Source: Oscillospiraceae bacterium
GTDB lineage: Bacteria; Bacillota; Clostridia; UMGS1883; UMGS1540
DNA length: 47,207 nt
Direction of reading: 5' to 3'
Assembly (NCBI GenBank): GCA_015068765.1
Contig: SVJY01000011.1
Coordinates: 1 to 47,207, forward strand
Numbering within the stretch: position 1 is the first letter of the stretch; every line of letters begins with the position of its first letter. Below the pieces are notes generated by a model. It was not told the origin of the DNA. It made no database searches and saw nothing but the letters and a program-made list of their open reading frames with translations. Shown here piece after piece: positions 30,983 to 40,273 of the stretch. A program made the position numbers and the translations under genes.

Positions 30983-32391
30983 AAGAAGCTTTAATTTTTC
31001 AGCATCTTCGGGAGGACGTGCCGAACCCTAAGCAGATTAAATTCTTTGAAGCAGAAGCTACGCACATAGGCTACGGCGGTTCAAGAGGCGGTGGAAAAAG
31101 CTGGGCAGGACGAAGAAAAGGCGTGATGCTCTGCATGAATTACGAAGGCTTAAAGGGTGTGCTGCTTCGCAGAACGATGCCGGAACTACGTAACAACCAT
31201 ATTATTCCGCTTCGTTTGGAGCTTGACGGCTATGCGAAATACAACGGGGATGAAAGAAGCTTCCTTTTTCCGAATAAGTCGAGGCTTATGCTCGGATATT
31301 GTGATAATGACGGCGATTTAACCCAATATCAGGGACAGGAATTTGACTTTATCATATTTGAGGAGGCAACGCACTTTCCCGAAGAGTGGATAAAGTTTAT
31401 ATGTACTGCGCTTCGTACTACGCGGACAGACTTTAAACCCAGGGCGTACTACACGACAAACCCCGGTGGCGTGGGACATGAATATATCAAGCGTATATTT
31501 ATTGATAAGCAATACAAAGAGGGCGAAAACCCCGACGATTATGTTTTTATCCAAGCATCGGTATATGACAATAAGGTGCTGATGGAGGCAAACCCTGAAT
31601 ATATAGACAGATTAAAGGCTTTGCCCGAGCACAAACGCAGGGCGCATCTGGACGGCTGTTGGGATGTATACGAGGGGCAAGTATTTGAAGAGTTCCGTAA
31701 TGACAGCACGCATTATGAGGACAGATGCTATACGCATGTTATACCTCCATTTACACCACCAAAGGAATGGCGAATATGGCGAAGCTTCGACTTCGGCTAT
31801 TCAAAGCCATTCTCCTGTGCGTGGTGGGCGGTAGACTATGACGGCAGGATATATCGTATATTAGAGCTTTACGGCTGTGTGAAGAATGAAGCCGATGTAG
31901 GCGTGAAGTGGTCTCCGGATGAAATATTCAAAGAGATTGCCCGAATTGAAAGTGAACACGAGTGGCTAAAGGACAAGCGCATACAAGGCGTGGCTGATCC
32001 TGCTATATGGGACAAGTCGCACGGTATCAGTATAGCGGAGACGGGCGAGAAGTACGGCGTGTACTTTGACAAGGGAGACCACAAGAGACTTGCCGGGTGG
32101 ATGCAGGTGCATTACAGAATGCAGTTTGACGAAAACGGCATACCGATGATGTACATTTTTTCTAACTGCAAGGCTTTTATACGGACAATACCTACGCTGA
32201 TGTATGACGATCATAGACCTGAGGACATAGACACAAAGCTTGAGGACCATGTTGCAGACGAGACGAGATATTTATGCATGGCAAACCCAATGAAGCCCAT
32301 CAAAGTCAAGGACAGAACGCCTGCGGTATATGATCCGCTTGCAAGTGATGATATAGAAGTTGATAGATACGCATTTTATCGAAAGTATTAA
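30970..32391 (+). CDS. terL: Terminase large subunit
   Basis: The 473-residue motor protein carries Walker A GGSRGGGKSW at about 37-45 and Walker B FDFIIFEEATHF near 128-139, with the coupling segment AYYTTNPGG. The nuclease half begins near WRIWRSFDFGYSKPF and continues to RIQGVADPAIWDKSHG and a HVADETRYLCM end. It packages phage DNA into proheads. GTG 30970 overlaps the small subunit gene. The length is normal. Confidence 0.95.
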   Translation: MGEVKEALIFQHLREDVPNPKQIKFFEAEATHIGYGGSRGGGKSWAGRRKGVMLCMNYEGLKGVLLRRTMPELRNNHIIPLRLELDGYAKYNGDERSFLFPNKSRLMLGYCDNDGDLTQYQGQEFDFIIFEEATHFPEEWIKFICTALRTTRTDFKPRAYYTTNPGGVGHEYIKRIFIDKQYKEGENPDDYVFIQASVYDNKVLMEANPEYIDRLKALPEHKRRAHLDGCWDVYEGQVFEEFRNDSTHYEDRCYTHVIPPFTPPKEWRIWRSFDFGYSKPFSCAWWAVDYDGRIYRILELYGCVKNEADVGVKWSPDEIFKEIARIESEHEWLKDKRIQGVADPAIWDKSHGISIAETGEKYGVYFDKGDHKRLAGWMQVHYRMQFDENGIPMMYIFSNCKAFIRTIPTLMYDDHRPEDIDTKLEDHVADETRYLCMANPMKPIKVKDRTPAVYDPLASDDIEVDRYAFYRKY

Positions 32392-32410
32392 GAAAGGGGT
32401 GAGCAATGAC

Positions 32411-34375
32411 GTGAATTTAGAGCCGAATGCCAAAGGAAAGACACCACTTGACTATCTTTCAGCGGCGGCACAAAAGCTTATGGGCAAGGTACAGCCTGAA
32501 ACAGCAGCCGAGCAATCCTCGGTAGTTTCTGTAGAGCAGATGCAGACGATAGACAAAAAGGCTGTCCAGAAGGCGGCAGAAACCTTAAAGAGGTATAAAG
32601 ACGGAAAGAGAAAGCTGGAAGAAAGAATTGTCGAGGAAGAGCAATGGTGGAAGCTCCGTCATTGGGATGTAATCAACAAGGGAGATAAAAACAAAAAAAC
32701 AGACAGGCCGGAGCCGACGTCGGCTTGGATGTTTAACTCCATAGCGGCAAAGCATGCTGACATCATGGATAACTACCCGGAGCCTAACGTATTGCCGAGA
32801 GAGCGCGGAGATGCAGAATCGGCAAAGGTGCTGTCCTCTATCCTTCCTGTTATATACGAGCGTAACAATTACGAGGAAACCTATTCCGATGCGGCATGGT
32901 ACAAGCTGAAACACGGTGTAGTGGCAAAAGGGGTATTCTGGAACACGGAGCTGGAGGAAGGGCTCGGGGATATTGATACACAGTGCATTGATATGCTCAA
33001 TATCTTCTGGGAGCCTGGCATTACAAATCTTCAGGCAAGCCGAAACCTTTTCATAGTATCGCTCAAGGACAACGACTTACTTGAATTGGAATACCCACAG
33101 CTTCGAGGCAAGGTTGGCGGCAAGGTCATAGACGTTAAAGAGTATGTGTACGACGATGCCGTGGATGTGACAAACAAGTCGGTCGTAGTTGACTGGTATT
33201 ACAAAAAGCGTAACACGGCCGGTAAGACCGTGCTTCACTTCTGTAAGTTCGTAGGCAATGAGGTGTTGTTTGCATCCGAAAACAATCCTGAATATGCTGA
33301 GGACGGGTTTTATAATCACGGCCTATATCCCGTTGAGTTTGACGTGCTCTTCCCCGAAGAGGGAACGCCCATAGGCTTTGGATACATAGCCATTATGAAA
33401 TCGCCGCAGATGTACATTGACAAGCTGCAGCAAGTCATTCTGGAAAACACCATCAAGGCAACAAAGCCGAGATTTTTCGCCAAGAAGAATGTAGGCATCA
33501 ACGTGGAAGAGTTTAAGGATGACACGAATGACATTGTTTGGGTAGAGGGTGACATTGACGAGGAACGCCTAAGACAGATCGACATACAGCAAGTAAGCGG
33601 TGCGGCACTCAACATCCTTCAGATGAAGATTGACGAGCTTAAAGAGACATCCGGGAACAGAGACGTTTCGCAAGGATCAACAAGCGGTGGGGTAACAGCC
33701 GCAGCGGCTATTGCGGCACTCCAGGAAGCCGGTAACAAGCTAAGCCGTGATTTAATTTCCGCATCGTATCGGTCATACACAAGAGAATGCTACCTTGCAA
33801 TAGAGCTTATGCGGCAGTTCTATGATGAAACAAGGTCATTTAGGGTCACGGGAGAGACGGGCAAATACGAGTTTGTAGACTTCAGCAATAAAATGATGCA
33901 GGGACAGCCCATTCCTCCGGCATACGCAGGGCAGGAGCTTGAAGAAGGATATGTCGAGCTATTCCGCAAGCCTGTATATGACATCGTGGTAAAACCGCAG
34001 AAGCGGTCACCGTACTCAAAGATGGCACAGAATGAGCTTGCAAAGGAAATGTACAACATGGGATTTTTTAATCCTCAGCTTGCAGAACAATCCATGACAG
34101 CCTTAGAGCTTATGGACTTTGACGGCATTGAAGCGGTGAAAGAAAAGGTACAGCAGGGACAAACCCTTGTGAATACGGTGAACCAGCTTATGCAGGAGCT
34201 TTCGCTATTAAAAAGCGCTATGGGTATTGCAACTCCAAACGGAATGGCAGTGCCGGCTCCAAACGTACAAGGCGGCGGTATGGGGCAGGCACAGAAGGAG
34301 GCACAGACTGAGACAATGACAGGGTATGGGGAGAGGTTGGCGAAGAGAGCCAGCCCTGATATGAATAATGGTTAA
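32411..34375 (+). CDS. Phage portal protein
   Basis: The product is 654 residues from GTG 32411, after GAAAGGGG; a GTG at 32399 lies inside that site. Portal features are TSAWMFNSIAAKHADIMDNY, then NILQMKIDELKETSGNRDVS and a TSGGVTAAAAIAALQEAGNK helix with RSYTRECYLAIELMRQFYDE. The size and the long C-terminal crown are like P22-type portals of short-tailed phages. It forms the dodecameric DNA gate. Its last 8 bases overlap the Prp gene. Confidence 0.88.
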   Translation: MNLEPNAKGKTPLDYLSAAAQKLMGKVQPETAAEQSSVVSVEQMQTIDKKAVQKAAETLKRYKDGKRKLEERIVEEEQWWKLRHWDVINKGDKNKKTDRPEPTSAWMFNSIAAKHADIMDNYPEPNVLPRERGDAESAKVLSSILPVIYERNNYEETYSDAAWYKLKHGVVAKGVFWNTELEEGLGDIDTQCIDMLNIFWEPGITNLQASRNLFIVSLKDNDLLELEYPQLRGKVGGKVIDVKEYVYDDAVDVTNKSVVVDWYYKKRNTAGKTVLHFCKFVGNEVLFASENNPEYAEDGFYNHGLYPVEFDVLFPEEGTPIGFGYIAIMKSPQMYIDKLQQVILENTIKATKPRFFAKKNVGINVEEFKDDTNDIVWVEGDIDEERLRQIDIQQVSGAALNILQMKIDELKETSGNRDVSQGSTSGGVTAAAAIAALQEAGNKLSRDLISASYRSYTRECYLAIELMRQFYDETRSFRVTGETGKYEFVDFSNKMMQGQPIPPAYAGQELEEGYVELFRKPVYDIVVKPQKRSPYSKMAQNELAKEMYNMGFFNPQLAEQSMTALELMDFDGIEAVKEKVQQGQTLVNTVNQLMQELSLLKSAMGIATPNGMAVPAPNVQGGGMGQAQKEAQTETMTGYGERLAKRASPDMNNG

Positions 34376-34688
34376 GGCTGCATATACAGTTAAAAATGAT
34401 ACACATACATTGGCGGTGTCAGGACACGCTAATTTTGCCGAATACGGCAAGGATATAGTTTGTGCCGGGGTATCGGCATTGGTGCAAGCACTTATGGGAT
34501 GGTGTGAGGAAAATTATGACAAAGTAAGCCGTATAAGCGTTGATAACGAGGCCGGAGAGGTTATCATCTCCTGCAACGGTGAAGAGGACATCTCCGCAGT
34601 CTTTTATATGACAGCTATTGGTCTGGAACAAATAGCAAACAGATATCCGGGCCATGTTCAAATAGATATTATCGGACTTGCCGATTGA
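34368..34688 (+). CDS. prp: Prp-family cysteine protease encoded in the head module
   Basis: The 106-residue product has the full Prp signature: VSGHANFAEYGKDIVCAGVS, with catalytic H20 and C32, and the C-terminal FYMTAIGLEQIANRYPGHVQ. Host Prp removes the N-terminal extension of ribosomal protein L27 at an LNLQFF motif. Here the next two genes, scaffold and capsid, carry VDLQLF and YNLQLF near their N-termini. The enzyme is therefore very likely the maturation protease of the prohead. It sits between portal and scaffold, the normal place of a prohead protease. Confidence 0.9.
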   Translation: MVKAAYTVKNDTHTLAVSGHANFAEYGKDIVCAGVSALVQALMGWCEENYDKVSRISVDNEAGEVIISCNGEEDISAVFYMTAIGLEQIANRYPGHVQIDIIGLAD

Positions 34689-34724
34689 CGCTTGGGAAAG
34701 ACCATGAGAAAGGGGGCATATAAA

Positions 34725-35714
34725 ATGCCTGAAGTATTAAAAAGAATGTTCAAAGTAGACTTGCAGCTGTTTAATGACGGCGGAGCAGCGGGAGCAGAAG
34801 GCTCCGGTGCAACAGCTACGGAGAACGCACCAAAGGTTGAATCGAAACCGAGCGGAAGCAACCGCCGTTCAAAATCGGGTGAATTTGATAATGTGGTATT
34901 CGGCAAGCAGGAAGGAACAACCGCTACCGAAGCTACGACCCCTGCCACCGAGGGACAGCTCACGGGTGCGAGCAAAACGGATGTATCGATTACATCTGAC
35001 ACGCTTGAAGCACGAAGAAAAGCCTATAACGACCTTATAAATGGCGAGTATAAGGACTTGGATCAGGAAAGATTCCAACAGGTGTTTGACAGACGCTTCA
35101 AGCAAGTAAAGGGTATGGAAGCAGACTTGGCCGCACAGAAGCCCATCCTTGATAAGCTTATGGCACGATATGGCGTAAATGATGTGGCACAGCTTGACCG
35201 TGCCCTTACAGAAGATACCGAGTATTGGGAGCGAGTAGCCGAAGAAAAGGGTATGACGGTAGAACAGTACCACGCCATGGAGAAGCTGAAACGTGAAAAC
35301 GAAGAGCTCATGGCAATGCGTCGGAGAGAAATCGGACAAAAGCAGGCTGAAGAGCAGATTAACACGTGGTACAGGGAAGCGGATAAGGTAAAGGAGCTTT
35401 ATCCGTCCTTCAACTTTGCGAGAGAAGCACAGAATCCTGAATTTCTGAAGCTTTTGAAAAGCGGGGTTGGTGTTGAACATGCCTACAGAACACTTCATCT
35501 GGATGAAATCACGCAGAATGCCGCAAGGGTAGCCGCTCAGACAGCGGATGCACAGGCACAGGCAAGAATCAAGCAAAAGGCTTCCAGGCCTTCCGAAAAC
35601 GGTACATCTTCGCAATCCGCCGCAATCGTTAGGAATGATGTGTCGTCTCTAACCCGCGCAGAACGGGCAGAGATCGCACGAAGAGTACAACGGGGAGAGA
35701 AAATAGTATTTTAA
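34725..35714 (+). CDS. Capsid scaffold protein with Prp cleavage motif
   Basis: The product is 329 residues from ATG 34725, nine bases after GAAAGGGGG. After FKVDLQLFNDGG (9-20) comes a disordered Ala/Thr/Ser region, then a long charged helix (ARYGVNDVAQLDRALTEDTE, YHAMEKLKRENEELMAMRRR) typical of scaffolds, and a basic end (LTRAERAEIARRVQRGEKIV) that could grip the capsid. Cleavage is predicted after F16. It lies directly before the capsid gene. Confidence 0.85.
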   Translation: MPEVLKRMFKVDLQLFNDGGAAGAEGSGATATENAPKVESKPSGSNRRSKSGEFDNVVFGKQEGTTATEATTPATEGQLTGASKTDVSITSDTLEARRKAYNDLINGEYKDLDQERFQQVFDRRFKQVKGMEADLAAQKPILDKLMARYGVNDVAQLDRALTEDTEYWERVAEEKGMTVEQYHAMEKLKRENEELMAMRRREIGQKQAEEQINTWYREADKVKELYPSFNFAREAQNPEFLKLLKSGVGVEHAYRTLHLDEITQNAARVAAQTADAQAQARIKQKASRPSENGTSSQSAAIVRNDVSSLTRAERAEIARRVQRGEKIVF

Positions 35715-35752
35715 TCTAAATCTCCCCGAATTTTGAAGGGAGAATAAACACA

Positions 35753-36736
35753 ATGAAACATTTTATGTACAATCTTCAGCTTTTTGCTGAGCTTAACACA
35801 AACCTAACCACTTCGTCTGGTTTGACGGACGAAATGAAAACCTATTACAGCGATTATCTTATTGATAACGCCATCCCGAAGCTTGTTCACGACCAGTTCG
35901 GGCAGAAGCATCCCATTCCTAAGAATGGCGGCAAGACAATCGAGTTCAGAAAGTACAGTCCGCTTCCCAAGCTGACTACACCTATCACAGAAGGCGTAAC
36001 GCCTGACGGACAGAGCCTGAACATGTCAACCGTTGAGGCAACCGTTGCACAGTACGGTGGTTACATCACACTTTCTGATGTGCTCATGCTTACTGCCATT
36101 GATAATAACCTTGTACAGGCTACAAAGCTTCTCGGTGCACAGGCGGGTGCAACGCTTGACACGATCACCCGCGAAGTATTAAATGGCGGTACAAACGTTA
36201 TCTTCTCCGGCGGCAAGTCTGCAAGAACAGCACTGGATGCTACTTGCCTACTCACGGTTGACGATATTAAGAAAGCTGTACGGCTTCTTAAAAACCAGAA
36301 CGCAGAGCAGATCAGCGGCTCTTGGGTGGGTATTATTCATCCGGATATTTCCTACGACCTTACAAATGACCCGGCGTGGAAGGACGTTAAGACATATTCT
36401 GATCCCTCTGACATTTACGAAGGGGAAATCGGTAAAATCTTTGGCGTTCGTTTCGTTGAAACAACGGAGGCGAAGATTTGGGCAGGGGCTGGCAGCGAAA
36501 GCAGAGCCGTATATTCTACGCTTATCTTAGGCGATAATGCTTACGGCGTAACTGAAATTTCTGGCGGCGGTCTTGAACATATTGTCAAACAGCTCGGTAG
36601 TGCTGGTACTGGCGATCCTCTCAACCAGAGAGCAACCGCAGGTTGGAAGGCAACAAAAGTTGCAGAGAGACTTGTAGAAAACTACATGGTTCGTATTGAA
36701 TCTGCATCTACATTCAATCCCACTGCAAATAATTAA
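35753..36736 (+). CDS. Major capsid protein, N4-gp56 family
   Basis: The 327-residue product shows the N4-gp56 pattern: LTDEMKTYYSDYLIDNAIPK, then KTIEFRKYSPLPKLTTPITE, GYITLSDVLMLTAIDN, TREVLNGGTNVIFSGG and SWVGIIHPDISYDL. The N-terminus MKHFMYNLQLFAEL contains a Prp-type motif, with cleavage expected after F11. It should have the HK97-like fold and build the head. AGGGAG precedes ATG 35753. Confidence 0.93.
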   Translation: MKHFMYNLQLFAELNTNLTTSSGLTDEMKTYYSDYLIDNAIPKLVHDQFGQKHPIPKNGGKTIEFRKYSPLPKLTTPITEGVTPDGQSLNMSTVEATVAQYGGYITLSDVLMLTAIDNNLVQATKLLGAQAGATLDTITREVLNGGTNVIFSGGKSARTALDATCLLTVDDIKKAVRLLKNQNAEQISGSWVGIIHPDISYDLTNDPAWKDVKTYSDPSDIYEGEIGKIFGVRFVETTEAKIWAGAGSESRAVYSTLILGDNAYGVTEISGGGLEHIVKQLGSAGTGDPLNQRATAGWKATKVAERLVENYMVRIESASTFNPTANN

Positions 36737-36772
36737 TCTTCGGTTTAGCGGAGTATGAAAGGAGGAAACATG

Positions 36773-37174
36773 ATGGCAAAAGAGATGACCAAAACAGAGC
36801 CCATTACCCTTGCAGATGTTACAAAGCAGGTAGAGGAAATGCTTGCAAATGCCAAAGCAGAAGCCGCAAAGATTGTAGCCGATGCAAAGGCTTCTGCTGG
36901 CGGTGTGCTGACAGAGGAGCAGAAAAAGGCTGATGAGAAAGAGGAAGCATTTTACAATGAGCTTGTAGAAGTGAAGCTGTTTAAGGATAACAACAAGTAC
37001 AAGGACGATGTATTTGTTGCAGTAAACGGCGAAAACTGCGTAATCAAGCGTGGAGAAAAGGTACAAATCAAACGTAAGTTTGCAGAAGTGCTTGAAAACT
37101 CCGATTTGCAGGATTATGAAACAAGTAAGCTGATTGAGAAAAAGTCGAGTGAGTTTTCAAAAAGCGAGTTTTAA
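36773..37174 (+). CDS. Head-associated protein of unknown function
   Basis: The 133-residue product starts at ATG 36773, seven bases after GGAGG; ATG 36770 is less well spaced. An Ala/Lys/Glu helix (VEEMLANAKAEAAKIVADAK) is followed by a small beta domain (DDVFVAVNGENCVIKRGEKV). It follows the capsid gene and may be a decoration or stabilising protein; that is inference. A terminator lies 45 bases beyond. Confidence 0.6.
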   Translation: MAKEMTKTEPITLADVTKQVEEMLANAKAEAAKIVADAKASAGGVLTEEQKKADEKEEAFYNELVEVKLFKDNNKYKDDVFVAVNGENCVIKRGEKVQIKRKFAEVLENSDLQDYETSKLIEKKSSEFSKSEF

Positions 37175-37218
37175 CTAAATACTCCGTGAGACACGAAAAA
37201 AACTCTATGACACGGCAT

Positions 37219-37248
37219 GGGGACAGCTTTAAGGAGTTGTCCCCTTTT
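37219..37248 (+). terminator. Terminator between head and fibre genes
   Basis: GGGGACA (37219-37225) pairs with TGTCCCC (37238-37244) across a 12-base loop, followed by TTTT. It splits the late region into a head part and a fibre-lysis part; readthrough or a further promoter is needed for the next genes. Confidence 0.65.
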
Positions 37249-37267
37249 CGTATAAAGGGGGCTGAAT

Positions 37268-37519
37268 ATGGCAGATACAATTAAGCTAAAGGGTGGCGGT
37301 GGTGCTGTCCCATCGCTTGCGGACAAAGAACCTGCGTACAGCAGAACGGAAAAAGCTTTATATGTCGGCACACCTACGGGAAATGAGAAGGTTGGTGATG
37401 CCTTTTGGGAAATAAGGATAAGGGCCCTTGAAGATGAAGTTATTTCCCTGCGTGGGTACATCGACGGGCAGGTGGCCGGGATCAGTACCCGCTTGGATGC
37501 TTTAACACCGAGCGAGTAA
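37268..37519 (+). CDS. Small fibre-type phage protein
   Basis: The 83-residue product starts with DTIKLKGGGGAVPSLADKEP, then AYSRTEKALYVGTPTG, the short repeat seen at the start of many phage fibre and adhesin proteins (KLK-rich, EPAY...LYVG). A coiled coil ends it (IRALEDEVISLRGYIDG). It may be a fibre connector. TAAAGGGGG precedes ATG 37268. Confidence 0.65.
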   Translation: MADTIKLKGGGGAVPSLADKEPAYSRTEKALYVGTPTGNEKVGDAFWEIRIRALEDEVISLRGYIDGQVAGISTRLDALTPSE

Positions 37520-37534
37520 GAAAGGAGATAGTAA

Positions 37535-38752
37535 ATGGACAGAATTATAGAAGTGAAAGTGTTCGGAAACCATTTGACAAAGGATAGTAAGAACGCCGGT
37601 ACCAGAGGGGAAGCGAATGTTACCAAACTTCGCATCTCCTTTGATGAAGGCTGGGACGGATATGCAAAGGACATCGTATTTTGGGATGCTTACGGCGAAA
37701 ATGCAGTAAGAATTATGCTTACGGAAAACCTTATGGAAAGCATAGGGATGTACCTTGTTCCTATCCCGGCAGAGGCTATGGCAAGGGCAGGGATGCTTAC
37801 ATTCACAATAAAGGGTGCAGCGGATGATAAAATACAGGCCTCCGTAACCGGGAAGCTGGAAGTAAAAGATTCGCCGGATATATTAGAGCCCATTCCGCCT
37901 ACACCTACGGAGATTCAGCAGATGCAGACACAGGTGGAGGACGTTCTTGATAAGATAGTCGATGCGGCAGAGGCCACAAAAGCGATAAAAAATATGAGCG
38001 TATCGGCAGAAACAGTCTTCTCGGGCGAGGAAGCGTTTGTGGTGAATAAGACGGAGGAGGATGGGGCTTTTAAGCTTCATTTTGGAATACCGGAAGGGAA
38101 AAAGGGTGTTGGCGTAAGCCGTGCTTATGTGCATGGAGGGGAGTTGTATGTCTCTTTTACGGATGGTAGTGTGCATAAAGCCGGTATGGTTAAAGGTGAC
38201 AAGGGAGATGCGGGCCCAAAAGGTGATACGGGCGGAAAAGGCAACACAGGCGACAGTGGCGTGCACATCGGCACGGAAGCACCTACAGACCAGGAGAAGA
38301 ACGTGTGGATCGACACAACGGAAATGACAGAGCTTTCGGACGTGCAGAAGATACTGGACATACTGGAATACACGGATGAGGGCGTAAGCGTTGACCTTTC
38401 GGGGTATGCAAAGAGCAGCGAAACGCCGACGTATATAGAAATCACAACCGCTACACCGATAAGCGAAATTTTCAGCTGCCATTATTTCATCCTTCAAGTA
38501 GGCGAAAACGATGATTGTATAAGGTACATCACAAATAAAAATAGACCGTTGGCAGGTGTGGACTATAACGCCGAAGCATATGTTGTCGAGGCTTCATCCG
38601 GTATAATAGACACTTATCGCGTTTACTTCGGCCCATCCGCAAACGGTTGCCGTATTTCGGGGTGGCACGAAACCTGCGATATAAACAACGGCGATCCAAG
38701 AACAGACGCTCTAACCTTTAACAAAATAATCGGCGTGAAACTGCCACTATAG
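37535..38752 (+). CDS. Fibre protein with collagen-like segment
   Basis: The 405-residue product has an N-terminal beta domain (IIEVKVFGNHLTKDSKNAG, LRISFDEGWDGYAKDIVFW) of a type frequent in Clostridia phage baseplate or fibre proteins. A helical part and a domain ending in PEGKKGVGVSRAYVHG follow, then Gly-X-Y repeats (GDKGDAGPKGDTGGKGNTGD, about 225-245) and a C-terminal beta region. The collagen-like stretch should form a trimeric shaft. AAAGGAG precedes ATG 37535. Confidence 0.7.
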   Translation: MDRIIEVKVFGNHLTKDSKNAGTRGEANVTKLRISFDEGWDGYAKDIVFWDAYGENAVRIMLTENLMESIGMYLVPIPAEAMARAGMLTFTIKGAADDKIQASVTGKLEVKDSPDILEPIPPTPTEIQQMQTQVEDVLDKIVDAAEATKAIKNMSVSAETVFSGEEAFVVNKTEEDGAFKLHFGIPEGKKGVGVSRAYVHGGELYVSFTDGSVHKAGMVKGDKGDAGPKGDTGGKGNTGDSGVHIGTEAPTDQEKNVWIDTTEMTELSDVQKILDILEYTDEGVSVDLSGYAKSSETPTYIEITTATPISEIFSCHYFILQVGENDDCIRYITNKNRPLAGVDYNAEAYVVEASSGIIDTYRVYFGPSANGCRISGWHETCDINNGDPRTDALTFNKIIGVKLPL

Positions 38753-38762
38753 GAGGGACCGT

Positions 38763-40262
38763 ATGAGTATTTTAAAGATTAAAAATGCAGACGGCGTATT
38801 TGAGGACGTAATTGCACTTCGGGGCGTCGGGGTTAAAAGCATTGTGCAGGAGGGGGACTATTTCCTTTTCACGATGACGGACGGGAGCGTGCAGACTGTG
38901 CTTTCGGCGGACTGTGCGGAAATTGTGCGAAGTGCGGCCAGTGCATCTGATTCCGCAGCCGATGCATCGGCGAGCGAGGAAAATGCAGCGGCATCGAAAG
39001 AAGCGGCGGCGGCTTCTGCTGAAAATGCAAAGAAAAGCGAGGACGAAGCAAAAGCGGCGGCAGAGAACGCAGCAAAGTCGGTACTGGAAAAGCTAAACTA
39101 TAACGATGAAACCGGGACGGTGGAGCTGAAGGATTATGCAAAGAAGGGCTATGTAGACAAAGGCGATACAACACTAAGGCAGGATTACGACGAGCCGAAG
39201 GAAGTTAACGTTGGCATTGAAGACAGAGAAAAATATTTTACAGTAAATGATGACCAATGGGAAAACTATGGAGATCCTAGCTATTTTGCGTACAGCGATT
39301 TAACGCCGGGAGACCGTTTCATATCCGTAACGGCAAAAGCGGACCTTTCTCTTACCGGGAATGTGCAGGTATGGGACGGAGGAGACGCAATGGTGTTCTC
39401 TGTGACTGTTAACGGAGAAACGGTGACTTCCGAGCCGGCTGCTGCGAATGGAACTCTATCTTTTGAATTGACGGTGAAGGCCGGAGATACAATTATTTTT
39501 ACAATCACAAATAGCGGCAGTGCCTATTCAACAATGATCGGTTTAAAGGTTTCTGTGGTAGAAGAATTTAAATTATACACAGCACAAGATATAAAGGAAG
39601 AAGGAATATGCAATAAAGTATTTACCCTTCAAAAGGGTAGTGCTTTAGCTGAACTTGTACCGCCTTCCGGGTATGAGGACTTTTTTGAAAGGCGCGAGAT
39701 ATATCCGGGTCTTACCCTTTTTGTGCAGATTCCAGAGGCAATCACCGTAGATGGGCGTTTTCTCACAAGCGGCAACATAACAAACATATTAAATAATTTT
39801 CAAAAAGTTGAAATCTCTGCTCCATCCATCTGGATGCTGACTTGTAAAGTGGCAGATATACACATGGGTGAAGTTTACTGGACATTTACAGAGCTTTACC
39901 CAAACATACTGAATGGTGCATCTGAAGCAATTGAAGCTATCGTTGCAGAAAAGCTAAAGAACCAACCGGCCTGCATTGCCTATAAAAAAATATCCAGTTA
40001 TGATGTGAACGGATGGGACATGTTCGAACTGTGGGGTGGTGAAAAGGATGCCTGGATTCTGGAAGAGGGGGCGAGTTTCATCTTCATACCGACAAATGCC
40101 GCAGGCGTGGCAAAGCCGGCATCAATCAGCGTAGATGGAGGTTTCGGCAGTTTGCGTGTAAAAGAATATGACAGCAGCGGCAATCTGACAGATCCAACGT
40201 TGTTCTCGGGAAAGCCGGTACTCCTCTACAACAATGGAACCAATTTTATAGTTGTGAAGTAA
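38763..40262 (+). CDS. Tail-fibre-like protein with Ala-rich coiled coil
   Basis: The 499-residue product has an N-terminal beta segment (FTMTDGSVQTVLSADCAEIV) followed by a long Ala/Ser/Glu coiled coil at about 58-112 (ASEENAAASKEAAAASAENA), the usual shaft of phage fibres. Two or three beta-sandwich parts follow, one with TPGDRFISVTAKADLSLTG, like carbohydrate-binding modules. It probably contacts the host surface. AGGAGG precedes ATG 38763. Confidence 0.7.
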   Translation: MSILKIKNADGVFEDVIALRGVGVKSIVQEGDYFLFTMTDGSVQTVLSADCAEIVRSAASASDSAADASASEENAAASKEAAAASAENAKKSEDEAKAAAENAAKSVLEKLNYNDETGTVELKDYAKKGYVDKGDTTLRQDYDEPKEVNVGIEDREKYFTVNDDQWENYGDPSYFAYSDLTPGDRFISVTAKADLSLTGNVQVWDGGDAMVFSVTVNGETVTSEPAAANGTLSFELTVKAGDTIIFTITNSGSAYSTMIGLKVSVVEEFKLYTAQDIKEEGICNKVFTLQKGSALAELVPPSGYEDFFERREIYPGLTLFVQIPEAITVDGRFLTSGNITNILNNFQKVEISAPSIWMLTCKVADIHMGEVYWTFTELYPNILNGASEAIEAIVAEKLKNQPACIAYKKISSYDVNGWDMFELWGGEKDAWILEEGASFIFIPTNAAGVAKPASISVDGGFGSLRVKEYDSSGNLTDPTLFSGKPVLLYNNGTNFIVVK

Positions 40263-40273
40263 AGAGGTTGAAT

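Noticed and set aside
34869-35615. Minus-strand frame of 248 codons inside the scaffold gene
   Set aside because: It arises from codon bias of the helical scaffold; composition is membrane-like at random and no ribosome site is present.
38763-40262. Diversity-generating retroelement target in the fibre genes
   Set aside because: No reverse transcriptase and no template repeat are visible in the window.
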